Shown here: positions 23,854-34,614 of the stretch, piece after piece
Layout: the number at the start of each line of letters is the position of its first letter
How positions within the stretch are numbered: the stretch's first letter is position 1
From: Strigamia acuminata
Lineage: Eukaryota > Arthropoda > Chilopoda > Geophilomorpha > Linotaeniidae
Assembly (NCBI GenBank): GCA_949358305.1
Contig: OX442315.1
Span: 34,188,427-34,252,426 of the forward strand
Reading direction: 5' to 3'
Length of the DNA: 64,000 nt
Notes under the pieces: generated by a model
Database searches by the model: none
Told to the model about the DNA's origin: nothing
The model's input: the letters and a program-made list of their open reading frames with translations, nothing else
Translations under genes and position numbers: made by a program

Positions 23854-25842
23854 CCGTACTGCCTCGATTTAACGCCGGGGCGTTTATTCATTCTTTTTAG
23901 CTGACCCCCCCGGCGTTTATTCAAAACCCGGCGATTATTCGCGCCGGGCGTCTACCCGAAAAAAAAGTTGTAAATCTCATATGCAGAATTAAGTTTTGTA
24001 GAATGAATTTTTATTTTTATTAATTATGTTTCAAACATCTGACTACTTCCATTTAGCTAACAAATCATCACAAATTGAGAAGGCACCTGCATTAGAAGTG
24101 CTAACAATTGTAGCAGCATCTATTTTTTTGCTGATTTCATGTTCTGTATATATTCCTTCATCTGGACGTTGAGGCCACTTCCAGTATTTTCTCATCTTTT
24201 GCATTGAAGAAATTTTAAAAGTAACCCGTTCACTAGATGCTTGTTTTTCTACGATTTTACCCGGAAAATGCTCTCCCTCAAATAAGTGAATAACATAATC
24301 ACCAACTGAATATTCGACAACCGCAGGCATATCCAAATCCCCCTGATCATTCTCATCTAAATCTACAGGAAACGACACTTCATCAACAATTTCGTTCATG
24401 TTTTCATCTCCATCACCGTCTTCATTTTCACTGTCGATAAATATTTCGTTTTCTTCGTTCTCTTCCTCAGCATCCTCTTCCTGTGATTCGAAAGTATCAG
24501 TCGATCCGTCCTCTCTCGCGGTTTGCAGCATTTGCATCGCCGGAGCACACAATTGGTCCGGTTTCAGACAGTGGATCAAGTGATCCTCGCTTCCGTCGGT
24601 CGCCGTAGTTTGTCCGCACGATTTAAACGATTTCTCTATCAATTCGGACGAAACACTGGCCCATGCCGTCTTGACCCATTCGGTCATCAGAGCTTTCGAT
24701 GGCGCTTTTAAATTTCCTCCCGTCGTCCACTCTTTATACAAAACTTTGTATAAACTCGATCCAGCCAATCCGTGGTTAAATTTTCGTCCATCCACCCATT
24801 TTTACTCGAAACGACTACCGCCCCTTTGACCGATTCTAATTTTTTAACAGCCCGAATACTTTTTTTAAAAACAATGTAAGGCTTAAGTTTAGTACCGTCG
24901 CCTTTCGCAGCTAACACAACTGTTGCATGTGCCTTCTCATTTCCCGTTGTTTTCATAGATATTGTTTTTTTTCCAATTACATCAACGGTAGTATTGCTTA
25001 TCATGTCGAACCACAACGACGTTTCATCCATGGCTACGATGTTGCAAACTCGTGGTTTTTTTTCGCGACGCAAATTCGAAATGTACATAAGGAAACTAAC
25101 AACCTGTTGCTGCAACTTTTCCGGGTCCTTCTGGGCTACAGTAGTCTTCCTTCGTACGGATAAACCAAACCGTTTCATGAAATTGGAAAGCCACCCATTG
25201 CTAGCTACAAACGTTTCTTTCTCCGATGTTTCGACCAAAAGACTACTAAAAATCTCTCTCGCCTTTATCCGAATTACTTTTCTTGAGGTGCGTAGACCTT
25301 TGTTGCGCTGTTCTAGAATCCAAGTGAACAGAGCCGACTCCATAGATTCCGAAAGCGGTTTTCTACCGCCGCCACCCAATCGTTTACGTTTAATCACCGA
25401 CGAATTCTTGAATTTCTTGGCCGATGCAACTTGCAAATCCGATCGTTGTTTCTTCCATTCCCGAATTCGTTTCGGGTCGACGCCAAACTTCCTTGCCGCG
25501 GCTTCACCACTGAATTCAAACGCATACTTCACTGCCCGCAATTTGAAATCCATATCGTAGGATCGTTTTTTACTTCCAGTTGGAGCCATATCGCTGGTCG
25601 AATGAAGTTGTACAGCAAAACAGGCGTTTTATATACTACGGTACATACCGAACATAACGCGCACGTTACATACGATAACAAACGAAATCAAAACGTTTTA
25701 AAAAATGATTAAAACCCGGCGTTTGTACGGACCCGGCGTTAATTTAAGGCCGGCGTTTATTGCCTTTTTGTTGTTAGTTTGCCCGGCGATTAATCAGGAG
25801 CCGGCGTTGAGATACGACCGGCGTTAGATCGAGGCAGTACGG
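23854..25842 (-). mobile_element. pogo/Tigger-like DNA transposon with broken transposase
   Basis: 1989 bp, bounded by CCGTACTGCCTCGATTTAAC and the inverted CCGTACTGCCTCGATCTAAC, with TA on both sides (23852-23853, 25843-25844). Both subterminal regions carry multiple copies of a CCGGCGTTTATT-like motif (left about 23871-23950, right about 25715-25830). These are likely transposase binding sites, since the same motif clusters at the ends of the MITE at 20180-20599. The transposase frame is disrupted. Confidence 0.92.
24043..25589 (-). pseudogene. pogo-like transposase, internally deleted
   Basis: The frame from 25589 (ATG) has a psq-type helix-turn-helix (residues about 10-55), a CENP-B-type DNA-binding region (about 75-145) and the start of the DDE domain with the first catalytic Asp in MDET (187-190). 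It continues to NGWMDENLTTDWL and then shifts frame at about 24738-24745. The next frame, ending at 24043, carries the family's C-terminal part (GNLKAPSKALMTEWV, then DGSEDHLIH), an acidic linker, and a Tudor-like segment (GDYVIHLFEG ... KYWKWPQ). The region that should hold the second and third catalytic acids is absent, so this is an internal deletion with frame loss, not a simple point frameshift. The two frames overlap at 24708-24795 and should be read as one damaged gene. Catalytically dead, though the DNA-binding half could still be made. Confidence 0.88.
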
Positions 25843-25844
25843 TA

Positions 25845-26443
25845 GTTGTCGTATAGTGGAAGTGAAATAGGGTGTTAACAAGTGGGTGCAAAATTAGTTT
25901 ATTTCGGGGTAAGTGTTGGGTAAAATGGGGTTCAATAATACGATATCCCTAATACTGAACACCATTTTCTTGAATTTTTAAATTTATTACAGTTAACAGT
26001 TGTTGGATTGGACAATGCACATCTTAGACGTATTGGTCGAGTGAGACATTATTTGGGGTATATAACCCCCCCAACATTATTGGAATAAAGTATCAGTTGT
26101 TCATTAGCATTGTTGAACACTCCATTCGTTCTAACATAACTTCAACAATTTTTAAACCAGTGCTTTGTATTGTATTGTAACTATGTTGGGGGATGGGTTT
26201 ATTTTAAACCGATGTGTTAAAGACCGTTATCAAATTTTGTCCATTGTGTTACAGACCAGTATCAAATTTTGTTCGATGTATAACAGACCAGTATCATATT
26301 TTGTTCGATGTGTAACATTGTTCCACCTAGGACGATCAACCACAGGACTTCACATATAGCACAATTTAATTGTTAGACTGTAAAGCGATTCTGTCTTGTG
26401 ATCGTGGCGCCATCCAGCCGAAACGGCACAAAACGACGTTATT
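25845..26443. other. Non-coding stretch, no gene recognised
   Basis: Contains a short repeated segment at about 26225-26315 (GACCRKTATCAAATTTTGT, three imperfect copies). No gene recognised. Confidence 0.45.
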
Positions 26444-26653
26444 TTGCGGGCAAATGGCGGACAACTGACATGACATCCCGCATTTGCATTTATATTTAAT
26501 GCTTAAGTTAAAAATAATATCTGAAAATTATTTATTACGGAGTACATTTTTAGATATTATTTTTAAATCAAACGTTAAATAAAATTGAACTTTGTTATAA
26601 CATCCTCCAAAAATGTAAATGTGGGATGTCAATTGTCCGCCATTTGCCTGCAA
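26444..26653. mobile_element. Foldback MITE with about 45-bp arms
   Basis: Arms start TTGCGGGCAAATGGCGG and, inverted, TTGCAGGCAAATGGCGG, continuing ACAAYTGACAT. Inner sequences (TAAAAATAATATCTGAAAA and its inverse) extend the fold. No clear TSD. Confidence 0.75.
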
Positions 26654-26757
26654 AAAGTTTTAACAATGCAACGACAGATTGCTCCTTCTTAGATTACAAA
26701 AAAATGGCGGATGTGAAGTCCTGGAGGTAATCGTTCTAGGTTCTACTAAACCGATAC

Positions 26758-27257
26758 TATACTCGAGTTGCACTCAAGAAGGCACCTCACAATCTCTACT
26801 CCCATTGGTCGAGCCAGTTTACTACTAACTCCAGACTGTATACTATTACTAGGAAAAGTAGTTTTGTTTTTTATTTATTGTTGTGATTGTTATGACTAAT
26901 TTAGTTTGTTATTTTGATATTATTTAATAAAAAATGTTATTTTCATCATTAAAATGAAGTTTCACACATTACAAAATGCCAAACTCATGTTTGTTGTGGT
27001 TATTGCTTACATCGTCTGGAAAAAAATAAATTTTTGAATTATTTATTGGTTACTTCAGTCTGGAACGTAAACAACTTTTGAAAGGCAACAGATCTTGCTT
27101 CAACTTGTGGGCAGACATCTTTGTTTAGCCTTGACAATGTATAGACATTGTAATCGATGTGTTTGAGTTTACTTTTGTGGATCACTACACTAGTAAACTG
27201 GCTCGACCAATGGGAGTAGAGATTGTGAGGTGCCTTCTTGAGTGCAACTCAAGTATA
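26758..27257. mobile_element. MITE with about 60-bp near-identical inverted arms
   Basis: Arms run from TATACTCGAGTTGCACTCAA to CCAGTTTACTA. The right arm is the inverse with about one difference (CTTGAG for CTCGAG). TATA at each edge is compatible with a TA duplication. A diverged partial copy lies near 18595-18690. Confidence 0.82.
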
Positions 27258-27455
27258 TTTTTACATTTGTTGTGTTTTTTGTGCTGGATTGCACCGATTG
27301 TAGTTGGGTGTAGTCGGATGTAGTCAGACACGAGGCATCACGTACAGGAGTATTTGCATAAGTGTTGATTTAGTCATGGTTTATACAGAGGGCACTGTGC
27401 AAGGGCAGCAAGACAAATTATCATAAACACAAGTGATAAGAATTGGAGTGCCGAA

Positions 27456-28272
27456 TATGGATTGCAGTACCAGACGGTTTTTATGGTACCGGTATTCGGT
27501 ACTGACATTTTTTTCCGGTACTGTATTCGGTTCCAGTACCGAATGAAAAATGAGCACCGGTATTGGGGCCGGTACTACTACCGAGAGCAGTACTGGCACC
27601 GGTATTGGTATCGGTTCTGGATAGTCAATCCATTTCTCAATAAAAATATTTATTTGTCATGTATAATTAGATAATACTGTAGTACTACAATTTACTCTTG
27701 AAAATATGAACGTAAAAAGCATAATGAATCCAGAGACTGGTCATCCAAGTGGCTACTTATCTTGGTGCAAAAAATTCCAGCTGACGAAAATGCGCGTTCC
27801 GATTCCACACTGGTTGGATGTATTGTCATTTGTCATGAGATACTGGTAGATTCTGTCCATCTCTTTAATAAACTTTACAAGTGGCTGACTGACTGTCACT
27901 AGACTTTGTGAAATAGTTCCACACTGGATTTTGGTTTATAGAAACTTCCGGCATAGACACTGCCGGAGTAGGAACTTCTGGATTTTGTCCTAGTTCAGCC
28001 ATTTGCCATTATTACTATTTCCAAGTTAATTTAAAAAAAGAAACTGTTTCCAGCTGGAATGAGTAAATAACGTTGTTGTGTTGTTTATGATGATGGAAAG
28101 TACCGGTTCCGGTTCCGGTGTGAGGGACGGTTCCGTTACCAAGAAAAGCTTACGGTACTAGTACCGGCCCTCAGTACCGACAGAAAAAAACTTCTGTACC
28201 AAGACTGGTACTGAATCCCAAGTACCAATACCGGTACTGGAACCGATACTGAAACCGGTACTGCAATCCCTA
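27456..28272 (-). mobile_element. hAT element with 8-bp TSD and transposase remnants
   Basis: 817 bp. Ends TATGGATTGCAGTACC and, inverted, TAGGGATTGCAGTACC; 8-bp duplication GTGCCGAA at 27448-27455 and 28273-28280. Both subterminal regions are built from GGTACCGGTACTG-like motifs (27470-27620, 28090-28265). The middle keeps the two ends of a hAT transposase gene on the minus strand, joined by a large deletion. Confidence 0.93.
27692..28002 (-). pseudogene. hAT transposase, N- and C-terminal remnants
   Basis: Minus strand. A frame from the ATG at 28002 to a stop at 27865 (45 codons) has NPVWNYFTKSSD, typical of the start of hAT transposases just before or in the BED finger. A second frame, 27829-27692 (45 codons), reads PTSVESERAFSSAGIF and then SSHLDDQSLDSLCFLRSYF, matching the C-terminal hATC dimerisation domain. 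The catalytic core between them is gone. Both pieces are in the same order and strand as in a full transposase, so this is an internal-deletion derivative of an autonomous element. Confidence 0.85.
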
Positions 28273-28280
28273 GTGCCGAA

Positions 28281-30008
28281 CACTCCAACATTCCTACTAT
28301 AATGTGGTGGACCAGCACTGGTGAGTGGACCACATTTTTTGGAAGCATTGCTTTAAACAACTTTTTTTGTTTAAATGGCTGTCTAAAATATGCATTTAGA
28401 CTGGTCTAAAGAAAATAAACCAGATTAAAAGACTTTTCGAACGATGGAAATGAATTTGATCTCAAATAATAATAACAGTAACTTCTTCAAACCTTTTGTT
28501 GAAAGGATGTTTGAAATGTCAATATCTGCCATCAGATAAATGTGTAAGTGAGAAAAGATATCTAACTTGTGCTTTATGTACGAGTATCCTTTAGCTTAGT
28601 ACTTTTAAAAGTAATGATGTAAAAAAAAGCCGTATTTGCCAGCCAAAAGACATCAGAAAAAAATTCATCTTTTGGAGATTAAGATTGAATGCACAACCAG
28701 GGGGGTTTTCCTTGATGGAGATTTTGTGCCAAAAAAATCTCCCCCTCCCCCGACAATAGACATTGTGCCGGGATGAATTCTCTTGAAAGCAGACATTTTG
28801 AACTAGGAGACAAAGTTACTCTTTTGTAAACTGCCATGTTTCCATCTTTTGTGAGCAAAAGCACAATTCACCTTAATATTGATCAAAGACAACAGATGTG
28901 GCTGTTGATTTTGTCTTTGAATGTTATCTTTTGTTTGCTAATTTCACACATTGAAAACCATTTGCATTAACTACTGTTGAATCATGTCAGCAGTGTTATT
29001 CTCAAAACTTTTGCTCTTGATGCATCAAGCTCAAATAGGATTAATTCTAATAAGGTGATGCATGGACATTAAATATTACATACTTATTTAGAGGGATAAA
29101 AATGTAATTGATAAAATAATTTGAATTTTAGTCGAAGCTAAAACTACCGTTTTCACCTGAAAATAACACCGTGGTGTTGTATTCGAGTTTCTTTAAAAAC
29201 TGCAATTTATGAAACGTTGATGAAAAATTTGAATATAACACCACTTCAGTTATAACACCATGGAGTTATATTCGAATCTACCCCCTTGGTGTTGTATTTG
29301 GATTTTTGATTTTTTTCATGTATGAACATGGTATTAACTACGATTCAGATTTGTATTAAATATTTAAAACGTACAGTGTATCGTTGTTTTTGTTAATTTA
29401 TATACTTTTTTTGTTTTTTTAATTGGCGTAATGAATACAAATTAATAGATTAAATAACAATTTTACTTTTTCGACAAACTTACATGATATTGGCTTTCGA
29501 GTGACGAACGGAGTTGTTGGGCGCACGGATCTAGATCCGTGAACGAAGTTTAGTGTTCACACCAATCTTGGATCTAGATCCGCAGCTTTGGATGAGATCC
29601 AAAAGCTTGGTGTGAACAGGGTATAACAATGGTTGTCCCTGTAGTGAGATTTGTGATGCATATTGTATATGTTTTTTGTTTTTGATACCCATGGTAAATG
29701 CGACCTTCTGAGGTTATGTATTTTTCTTTAATTCCAACAGTACCCCTTCTGAAAAAAACATCAAAACAAAATAACATTGTAAAATTGTTAATTTGTAGTT
29801 TTCTTATTGTGGGCGAGGCCAAACTGCATTGTGTCATAATTTTCCAATGGTTTATTGGAGAAGGATTAGAAACCTGCAAGTCACCTATGGAAATGCAGTC
29901 TAGGCCCAATGCTGTTTCTGTTAGGTCATTGAGTATGCTTGCCATTATTATTAAGTTGATGCCATTGTAGATGCTTTGCGTCAAGCTTACTGTATGAATT
30001 AGCATTGC
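28281..30008. other. Non-coding stretch with repeat fragments
   Basis: Fragments: MITE family B sequence (about 28335-28445), a region with repeated GTGGTGTTRTATTCGA-like motifs (29165-29305), the second copy of the GATCTAGATC repeat (29517-29627), and a segment at 29792-29860 that recurs at 31905-31973 (TTTGTAGTTTTCTTATTGTG). The longest frame (29574-30038, minus, 154 codons) spans two repeats and has no domain. Confidence 0.45.
29517..29627. repeat. Repeat with palindrome CACGGATCTAGATCCGTG, copy 2
   Basis: Same 110-bp block as 16628-16742, with the same palindrome and a second GGATCTAGATCCGCAGC half. The end reads GGTGTGAACAGGGT, roughly inverse to the internal GTGTTCACACC. Confidence 0.65.
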
Positions 30009-30016
30009 ATTCTTAG

Positions 30017-30556
30017 TAGACCCCGGATATGTATGCAAAATAAATTTCGTTATATTCGCATATAATATGCACCAAAAATTTCACTATATGCAAAAAAAAA
30101 AGTGAAATATGCAAAATAAAAAAATTTATTTAAGTGAAATCAGGTGTTAAATAACAACTTAATGCAATTTCAAAGTGTTTTTGATGTAAATGAACTATAA
30201 TCAGTAATTACAATTCATTTTTTCTATTTTTTTATTCGTTTATTTGTTTATATCTTAAAACTTTTTTCAGACACTAATTTAGTGACTTCCCCTGGTATCT
30301 GTTTTTGGCGAAATCCTCAGTTTTCCGAACGTAAGCATACGTACATGATACTGGTGTCTTAAACAAAAAGCAAAAATTAATACGTACATGTTACGTATTG
30401 TTAAAAAGAGACATAAATCGCCGTTTTTTTCCGGAAAAATGGCAATATATGCATTTATTTTCCGATTTTCGGAAAATATGATGCAATTTAAGCCAATTTC
30501 GACTATATATGCAATATACATATGAAGCATGCATTTATGCATTTATCCGGGGTCTT
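30017..30556. mobile_element. Non-autonomous hAT-like element with 8-bp TSD
   Basis: 540 bp. Ends TAGACCCCGGATA and, inverted, AAGACCCCGGATA. The 8-bp duplication ATTCTTAG lies at 30009-30016 and 30557-30564. The interior repeats TATGCAAAATA/ATATGCA motifs near both ends. No transposase frame recognised. Confidence 0.88.
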
Positions 30557-30564
30557 ATTCTTAG

Positions 30565-31667
30565 TAAAGTAAAATGGAGTCGTTCTTGTTAGTTTTCCAG
30601 TCATACGGTTCTTATTAATTACACAGCATTTAAATCTCGTTTTCTATTTGATAACATTACGAAATCATCTGCATAGAATGGGATGCACTGTATGAATTTG
30701 AAGCTAGATACTCGGCGCGAACCGAAGTTAGGGTAAAAATTTGAATGCTGTATTGATTTACCCTAAATATTGTCGACATGTGAGTAACTTTGTTGCCCAG
30801 AAATGAAAAAAATTATTTAAAAAAATCTAGAAGCACAAAGCTAACAACAGTTTTTTGACTGCAATTGCACTTTGTTTAATAGCTCTTGTTTGTTGTTTGT
30901 TGTTTGATTCAACTTTTTTACTGTCTAGACTTTGCATTTCAATAATCGATTCGAAAAACAAATGAATGCGTAAATATTTGAACAGTGCCAGTCTTAATTA
31001 CCGTGAGTTGTGTCTTTTTGTATGCATCATAGATGGATGCAAGCTTGATTTGGATTATGTTGCTCATCTGCGTCAATTCCCACTTGGGTACGGGTTCTAT
31101 GGGTGAATCTGCATGCACAATCTTCAACAAGGAAAAAAATGTAAATAGCGAATGCAAGCATGTTGTTGTCATGGTTACACTTCTTATCAGCTCTCGAGAC
31201 CTTATATAATGTAATACATAACATCAGTCATACTAACGTGTAATTTAGATGAGCGAATAAATGGACTTGCGAAAAGTTTGATCAAAGTTATGGAATTACA
31301 CGGGAGCGATGTAATGTGCGTTTACTTAACAATATCACAAGCGCTATGTGGAATACCAATAATTTAAGACTCAAGTCACTCAAATTCTTACCTTTGAATA
31401 AATTCTGAATTCTGGAAATGTTTGCGGAATTTAATGTGGTAAGAAATTATAAATAATGTACGAGTTCTTTCGAAACGTCATTTAAAATAGACGTAATATT
31501 TGTACAAGATGTGTAAACGCTTAAATTAAATATTACTAAATTGTGTGTTGTATGATCTGTTCAATGGTTGTAATAAACCTTTGGAAAAATGAGGTCAGGT
31601 GATATGATCATGTGATTGTAACAGTGGTTGCCCCCCCCTCTATGACAAAAACCACTGCAAAATAACA
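30565..31667. other. Non-coding stretch, no gene recognised
   Basis: Short frames only (under 80 codons), no recognisable motif or inverted-end element. Confidence 0.45.
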
Positions 31668-31905
31668 TTAGGTGCGTTCAATTCCAAATTGAACATTCTC
31701 TCGATTCTCTTGATTTTCCTTGGCGGAAATGACGCAAAACATGTCGTATTTTTTATAATTGGATTATTGAAAATCTGATTCTATAATCTACGTGTGTGGT
31801 GGATTCTTTGGATTTTGACCTGATTTCAACACGTTTTTCTGTCGATAACCGGTTCTTTAATCAAGTTTGGTAATCGTCTTGTGATTTTGAATTGAATGCG
31901 CTTAA
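31668..31905. mobile_element. MITE with TTAGGTGCGTTCAATT ends
   Basis: Ends TTAGGTGCGTTCAATTC and GAATTGAATGCGCTTAA are inverted repeats. They resemble the ends of the element at 22096-22567 (TAGGTGCATTCAATT), so the two may share a transposase although their cores differ. Confidence 0.72.
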
Positions 31906-32997
31906 TTAATTTGTAGTTTTCTTATTGTGGGCGGAGCCAAACTGCATTACATCATAATTTTCCGATGATCTATTGGGTCATGGCTTATTTAACTGATATA
32001 GTCACTGAAGACGGTGACCCACACGGCCGGCTGGAGGTTTTGCGGTGCTTCTTGTAAAAGTTATTAGTGGGAGCCCCAAAATATTTTCAAAACAGAATTT
32101 TTATCAAATTATTTAGAAATTTGATAGTGCGGGGCCTCTATGAGCCTCGGGCTGGCGGCACAGACAACATTGTTTTGTCTACTGCTACTATAGGTTATTG
32201 GAGATGGGAGTGTAAGTAGATTACAAATTGCATCAGATGGGGAAAGCAGCAACAAAACAATTTCATGCATCTGTTTGGGATTTCATTTCAATCACGTTTT
32301 TTTTTATTATTCTTTTCTTGCAAATCATTGCTTTAAAAAAATCTTTTCTTGAATACAATTTCAACTGAATTTTAGATTAATTTCATTCAGTTTCTTGATT
32401 TTGCTTAAACTACTCATGCATTTTTCATTAGGTAAAATACTGGGAAAAAGCCCAATGTTGGTTTCATCGAAATCTTGAAGTGTCTTCAAATTATTGAAAA
32501 ATCACTTCAAATCTTAATCCTCGGAGGAATAAGGGTAAAATGTGCCGTTTTGGTATAAGGCATTACGGATTTATGGACAATTTTCAGGTCCATTGGTCAA
32601 AGCGCAATTTAGTTTTTTGTTGTTCTTTACTAATTTTATAGAGGGCACAATATGTTAAGGCAATAATAACGAAGTTTGAACCATCTGGTGGTTGTTTTAA
32701 ACACTACTAGTAAATGCAAAAAGGCTGTTAACTGGAGCGCTCTTTACTGAAGCAGCAAAGCCAGCTAAAAAATTATGCTGGAGCTTTAAGGGGCAGAAAA
32801 TTTCAATTCAGAATAAATAATTAAATAAAACAATAATAATACAGTACATACAAATTTCATACGAGTCAAAGTCTGACACCATATAAACAAAAACACAAAT
32901 TTTCAGTGAAAAAAAATGGATAGGAAAAAAAATTTCCTATTACAGAAACAGCTTGTCCATAAATCCGTATAGCCTTATGCCTCCAAGGGTTAAGCTA
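31906..32997. other. Non-coding stretch, no gene recognised
   Basis: 31906-31973 repeats 29793-29860. Nothing else recognised. Confidence 0.45.
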
Positions 32998-33261
32998 CCT
33001 TATTTTAGCGATTAAAAGTCGCCCTCGAATTGTAGCCGCCCTCGAATAGTAGCTGACACATCAAGAATATTGTATTTTTGCAAAGGTGCGGTATTGTTTC
33101 CGTATTTAACCTCACGAACGGTGAAGTTATGCTTCGTTTGTGACGTTCAGACTTCGTTTGTTACATTAGACAAATGTAACAAACGAAAAACTGAAATTGT
33201 AATTGGTGACAAAAATGGCAGTTTTGAATAAGAGCCGCAGCTTTTAATCGATAAAATACGG
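32998..33261. mobile_element. MITE family C, copy 1 (264 bp)
   Basis: Ends CCTTATTTTAGCGATTAAAAG and inverse CCGTATTTTATCGATTAAAAG (shortened here), flanked by TA (32996-32997, 33262-33263). The core (TTAACCTCACGAACG, GACGTTCAGACTTCGTTTG) recurs in the opposite orientation at 58895-59234 and 62137-62887. Confidence 0.85.
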
Positions 33262-33263
33262 TA

Positions 33264-33780
33264 TTTGCTATTACATCTGAAATATTAGGATCACATTGTG
33301 AGTGTGTCAAAATATGGTTATTTAGATGAACCTACTGCACCATTTTTTTCCACATTAGGACTAGCGAACGTGCAAACGGTGTGCAATCTGCTCGACATAA
33401 GGATAGTGAATTTGTGCAAACGATGTACAATCTGTTAGGCAGAAGTTGTATCTGTAAATTCAAGATGTCACGTGACAGCGATTTATTTCAGCAGAACTGT
33501 TTAGTCACTCATGTCGCTGTTGCAAACCCCACCTATCGGTAAAATATAAAAATAGCCTCAGAAAAGGTCTATTTAGAGAATTTTAAAGATGACGGGTATG
33601 GATCTCTTCATCATTGGGAAATTTTACAGACACGTATCCTAAGTTCACACGAAAGTACAAGAGTTTCACATAGTTTAGTGCGTACAAGTGAGTAGTGCCA
33701 TTACCTGCTATTATTTCTATGAATCACGCATTTGTTGTTGCGTTTAATTGTGCTGAGACAGTGAGTGATGTTTTAGTTTG
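33264..33780. other. Non-coding left flank of Gypsy-2
   Basis: No gene recognised. A short imperfect duplication (GTGCAAACGRTGTRCAATCTG) occurs at about 33370 and 33413. Confidence 0.45.
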
Positions 33781-33784
33781 ATCT

Positions 33785-34415
33785 TGTCGTGATTCGACTT
33801 TGTGGTTAAAGATAATAAATAATACACTCGGGAATACAATATATTTCAAATACTGCTTTATTAAAACACGCTTACTAATACAAATATAAGTCAAGATGTT
33901 TCCTGTGTTGGTCCTCGGATTCGGCTGCGAATACGAGTTGCCGCTAAACAATGGCGGATCCAATTGTTTAGTCCTACGCGTGGTCTATGTTTGTTGTCTA
34001 GGGTATTTCCACGTGTTATTATGAACACGCGAGAATTCGCTTTCTCGTGCGAATTAAACGAATATCGTTCGAATATTTATTCTAGCGTAGATTGGCTACG
34101 CTAAATAAATGTGGCTGTTGTACAGTTGAGATGGTCAGCGGGCACCGGTCCTCGATCAATCCGTGAAACGGCCTGAAAGGTGAGGTAAATGGTGCTCTTG
34201 CTGAAATGTGGTAACTGTAGTGTCGTTTCCGGTCAAGTATCGGCGTTATATACTAACCGGAAATGACGTCATATGCAAATCCTTCCGATTATGCAGGTTC
34301 GCAGAAACACGAGACTAGTCAGTCTAGTCGGTATTTCTAGCGCGCTCTAGTGGCGAGTATTAGTAACACAATAATCACCGCTAATTACTTCTTCAGGTGA
34401 TGCCGAATCACCACA
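33785..34415 (-). repeat. 3' LTR of Gypsy-2 (631 bp)
   Basis: Reads TGTGGTGATTCGG at 34415 and ends AATCACGACA at 33785. About 210 bp from the U3 end (34206-34415) look identical to the other LTR. The rest diverges clearly, and a block of about 320 bp present in the other LTR is missing. Confidence 0.93.
34246..34280 (-). promoter_or_regulatory. LTR promoter cluster (3' LTR copy)
   Basis: Minus strand: octamer ATTTGCAT (34280-34273), CRE TGACGTCA (34271-34264), an ETS-like TTTCCGG and a TATATAA box (34252-34246). The same cluster occurs in the 5' LTR at 45747-45713. Confidence 0.7.
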
Positions 34416-34427
34416 CGTCCCTCCCCG
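34416..34427 (-). promoter_or_regulatory. Polypurine tract of Gypsy-2
   Basis: Minus strand GGGGAGGGACG directly before the 3' LTR, the expected plus-strand priming site. Confidence 0.65.
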
Positions 34428-34614
34428 AGAATAAATCATCGGGGTCCCTTAAATAAAAGGAGGAACAATATCTAATCATAAAATAATCTTTTTATTTAAA
34501 TGATGATGAATGGTGCATAAAATATTTTACATTCTTAAATAATTGATACGCAAACAAATAATAATAATTTCCTAGTTTGGAGAAGACAGTCTTCTCGTCA
34601 CGATTTCTAATTAC

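Noticed and set aside
24043-24795. A separate gene downstream of the transposase
   Set aside because: It contains the transposase C-terminal part and overlaps the first frame; it is the second half of one damaged gene.
29574-30038. 154-codon minus-strand frame
   Set aside because: It crosses the GATCTAGATC repeat and the start of a hAT element and shows no conserved domain.
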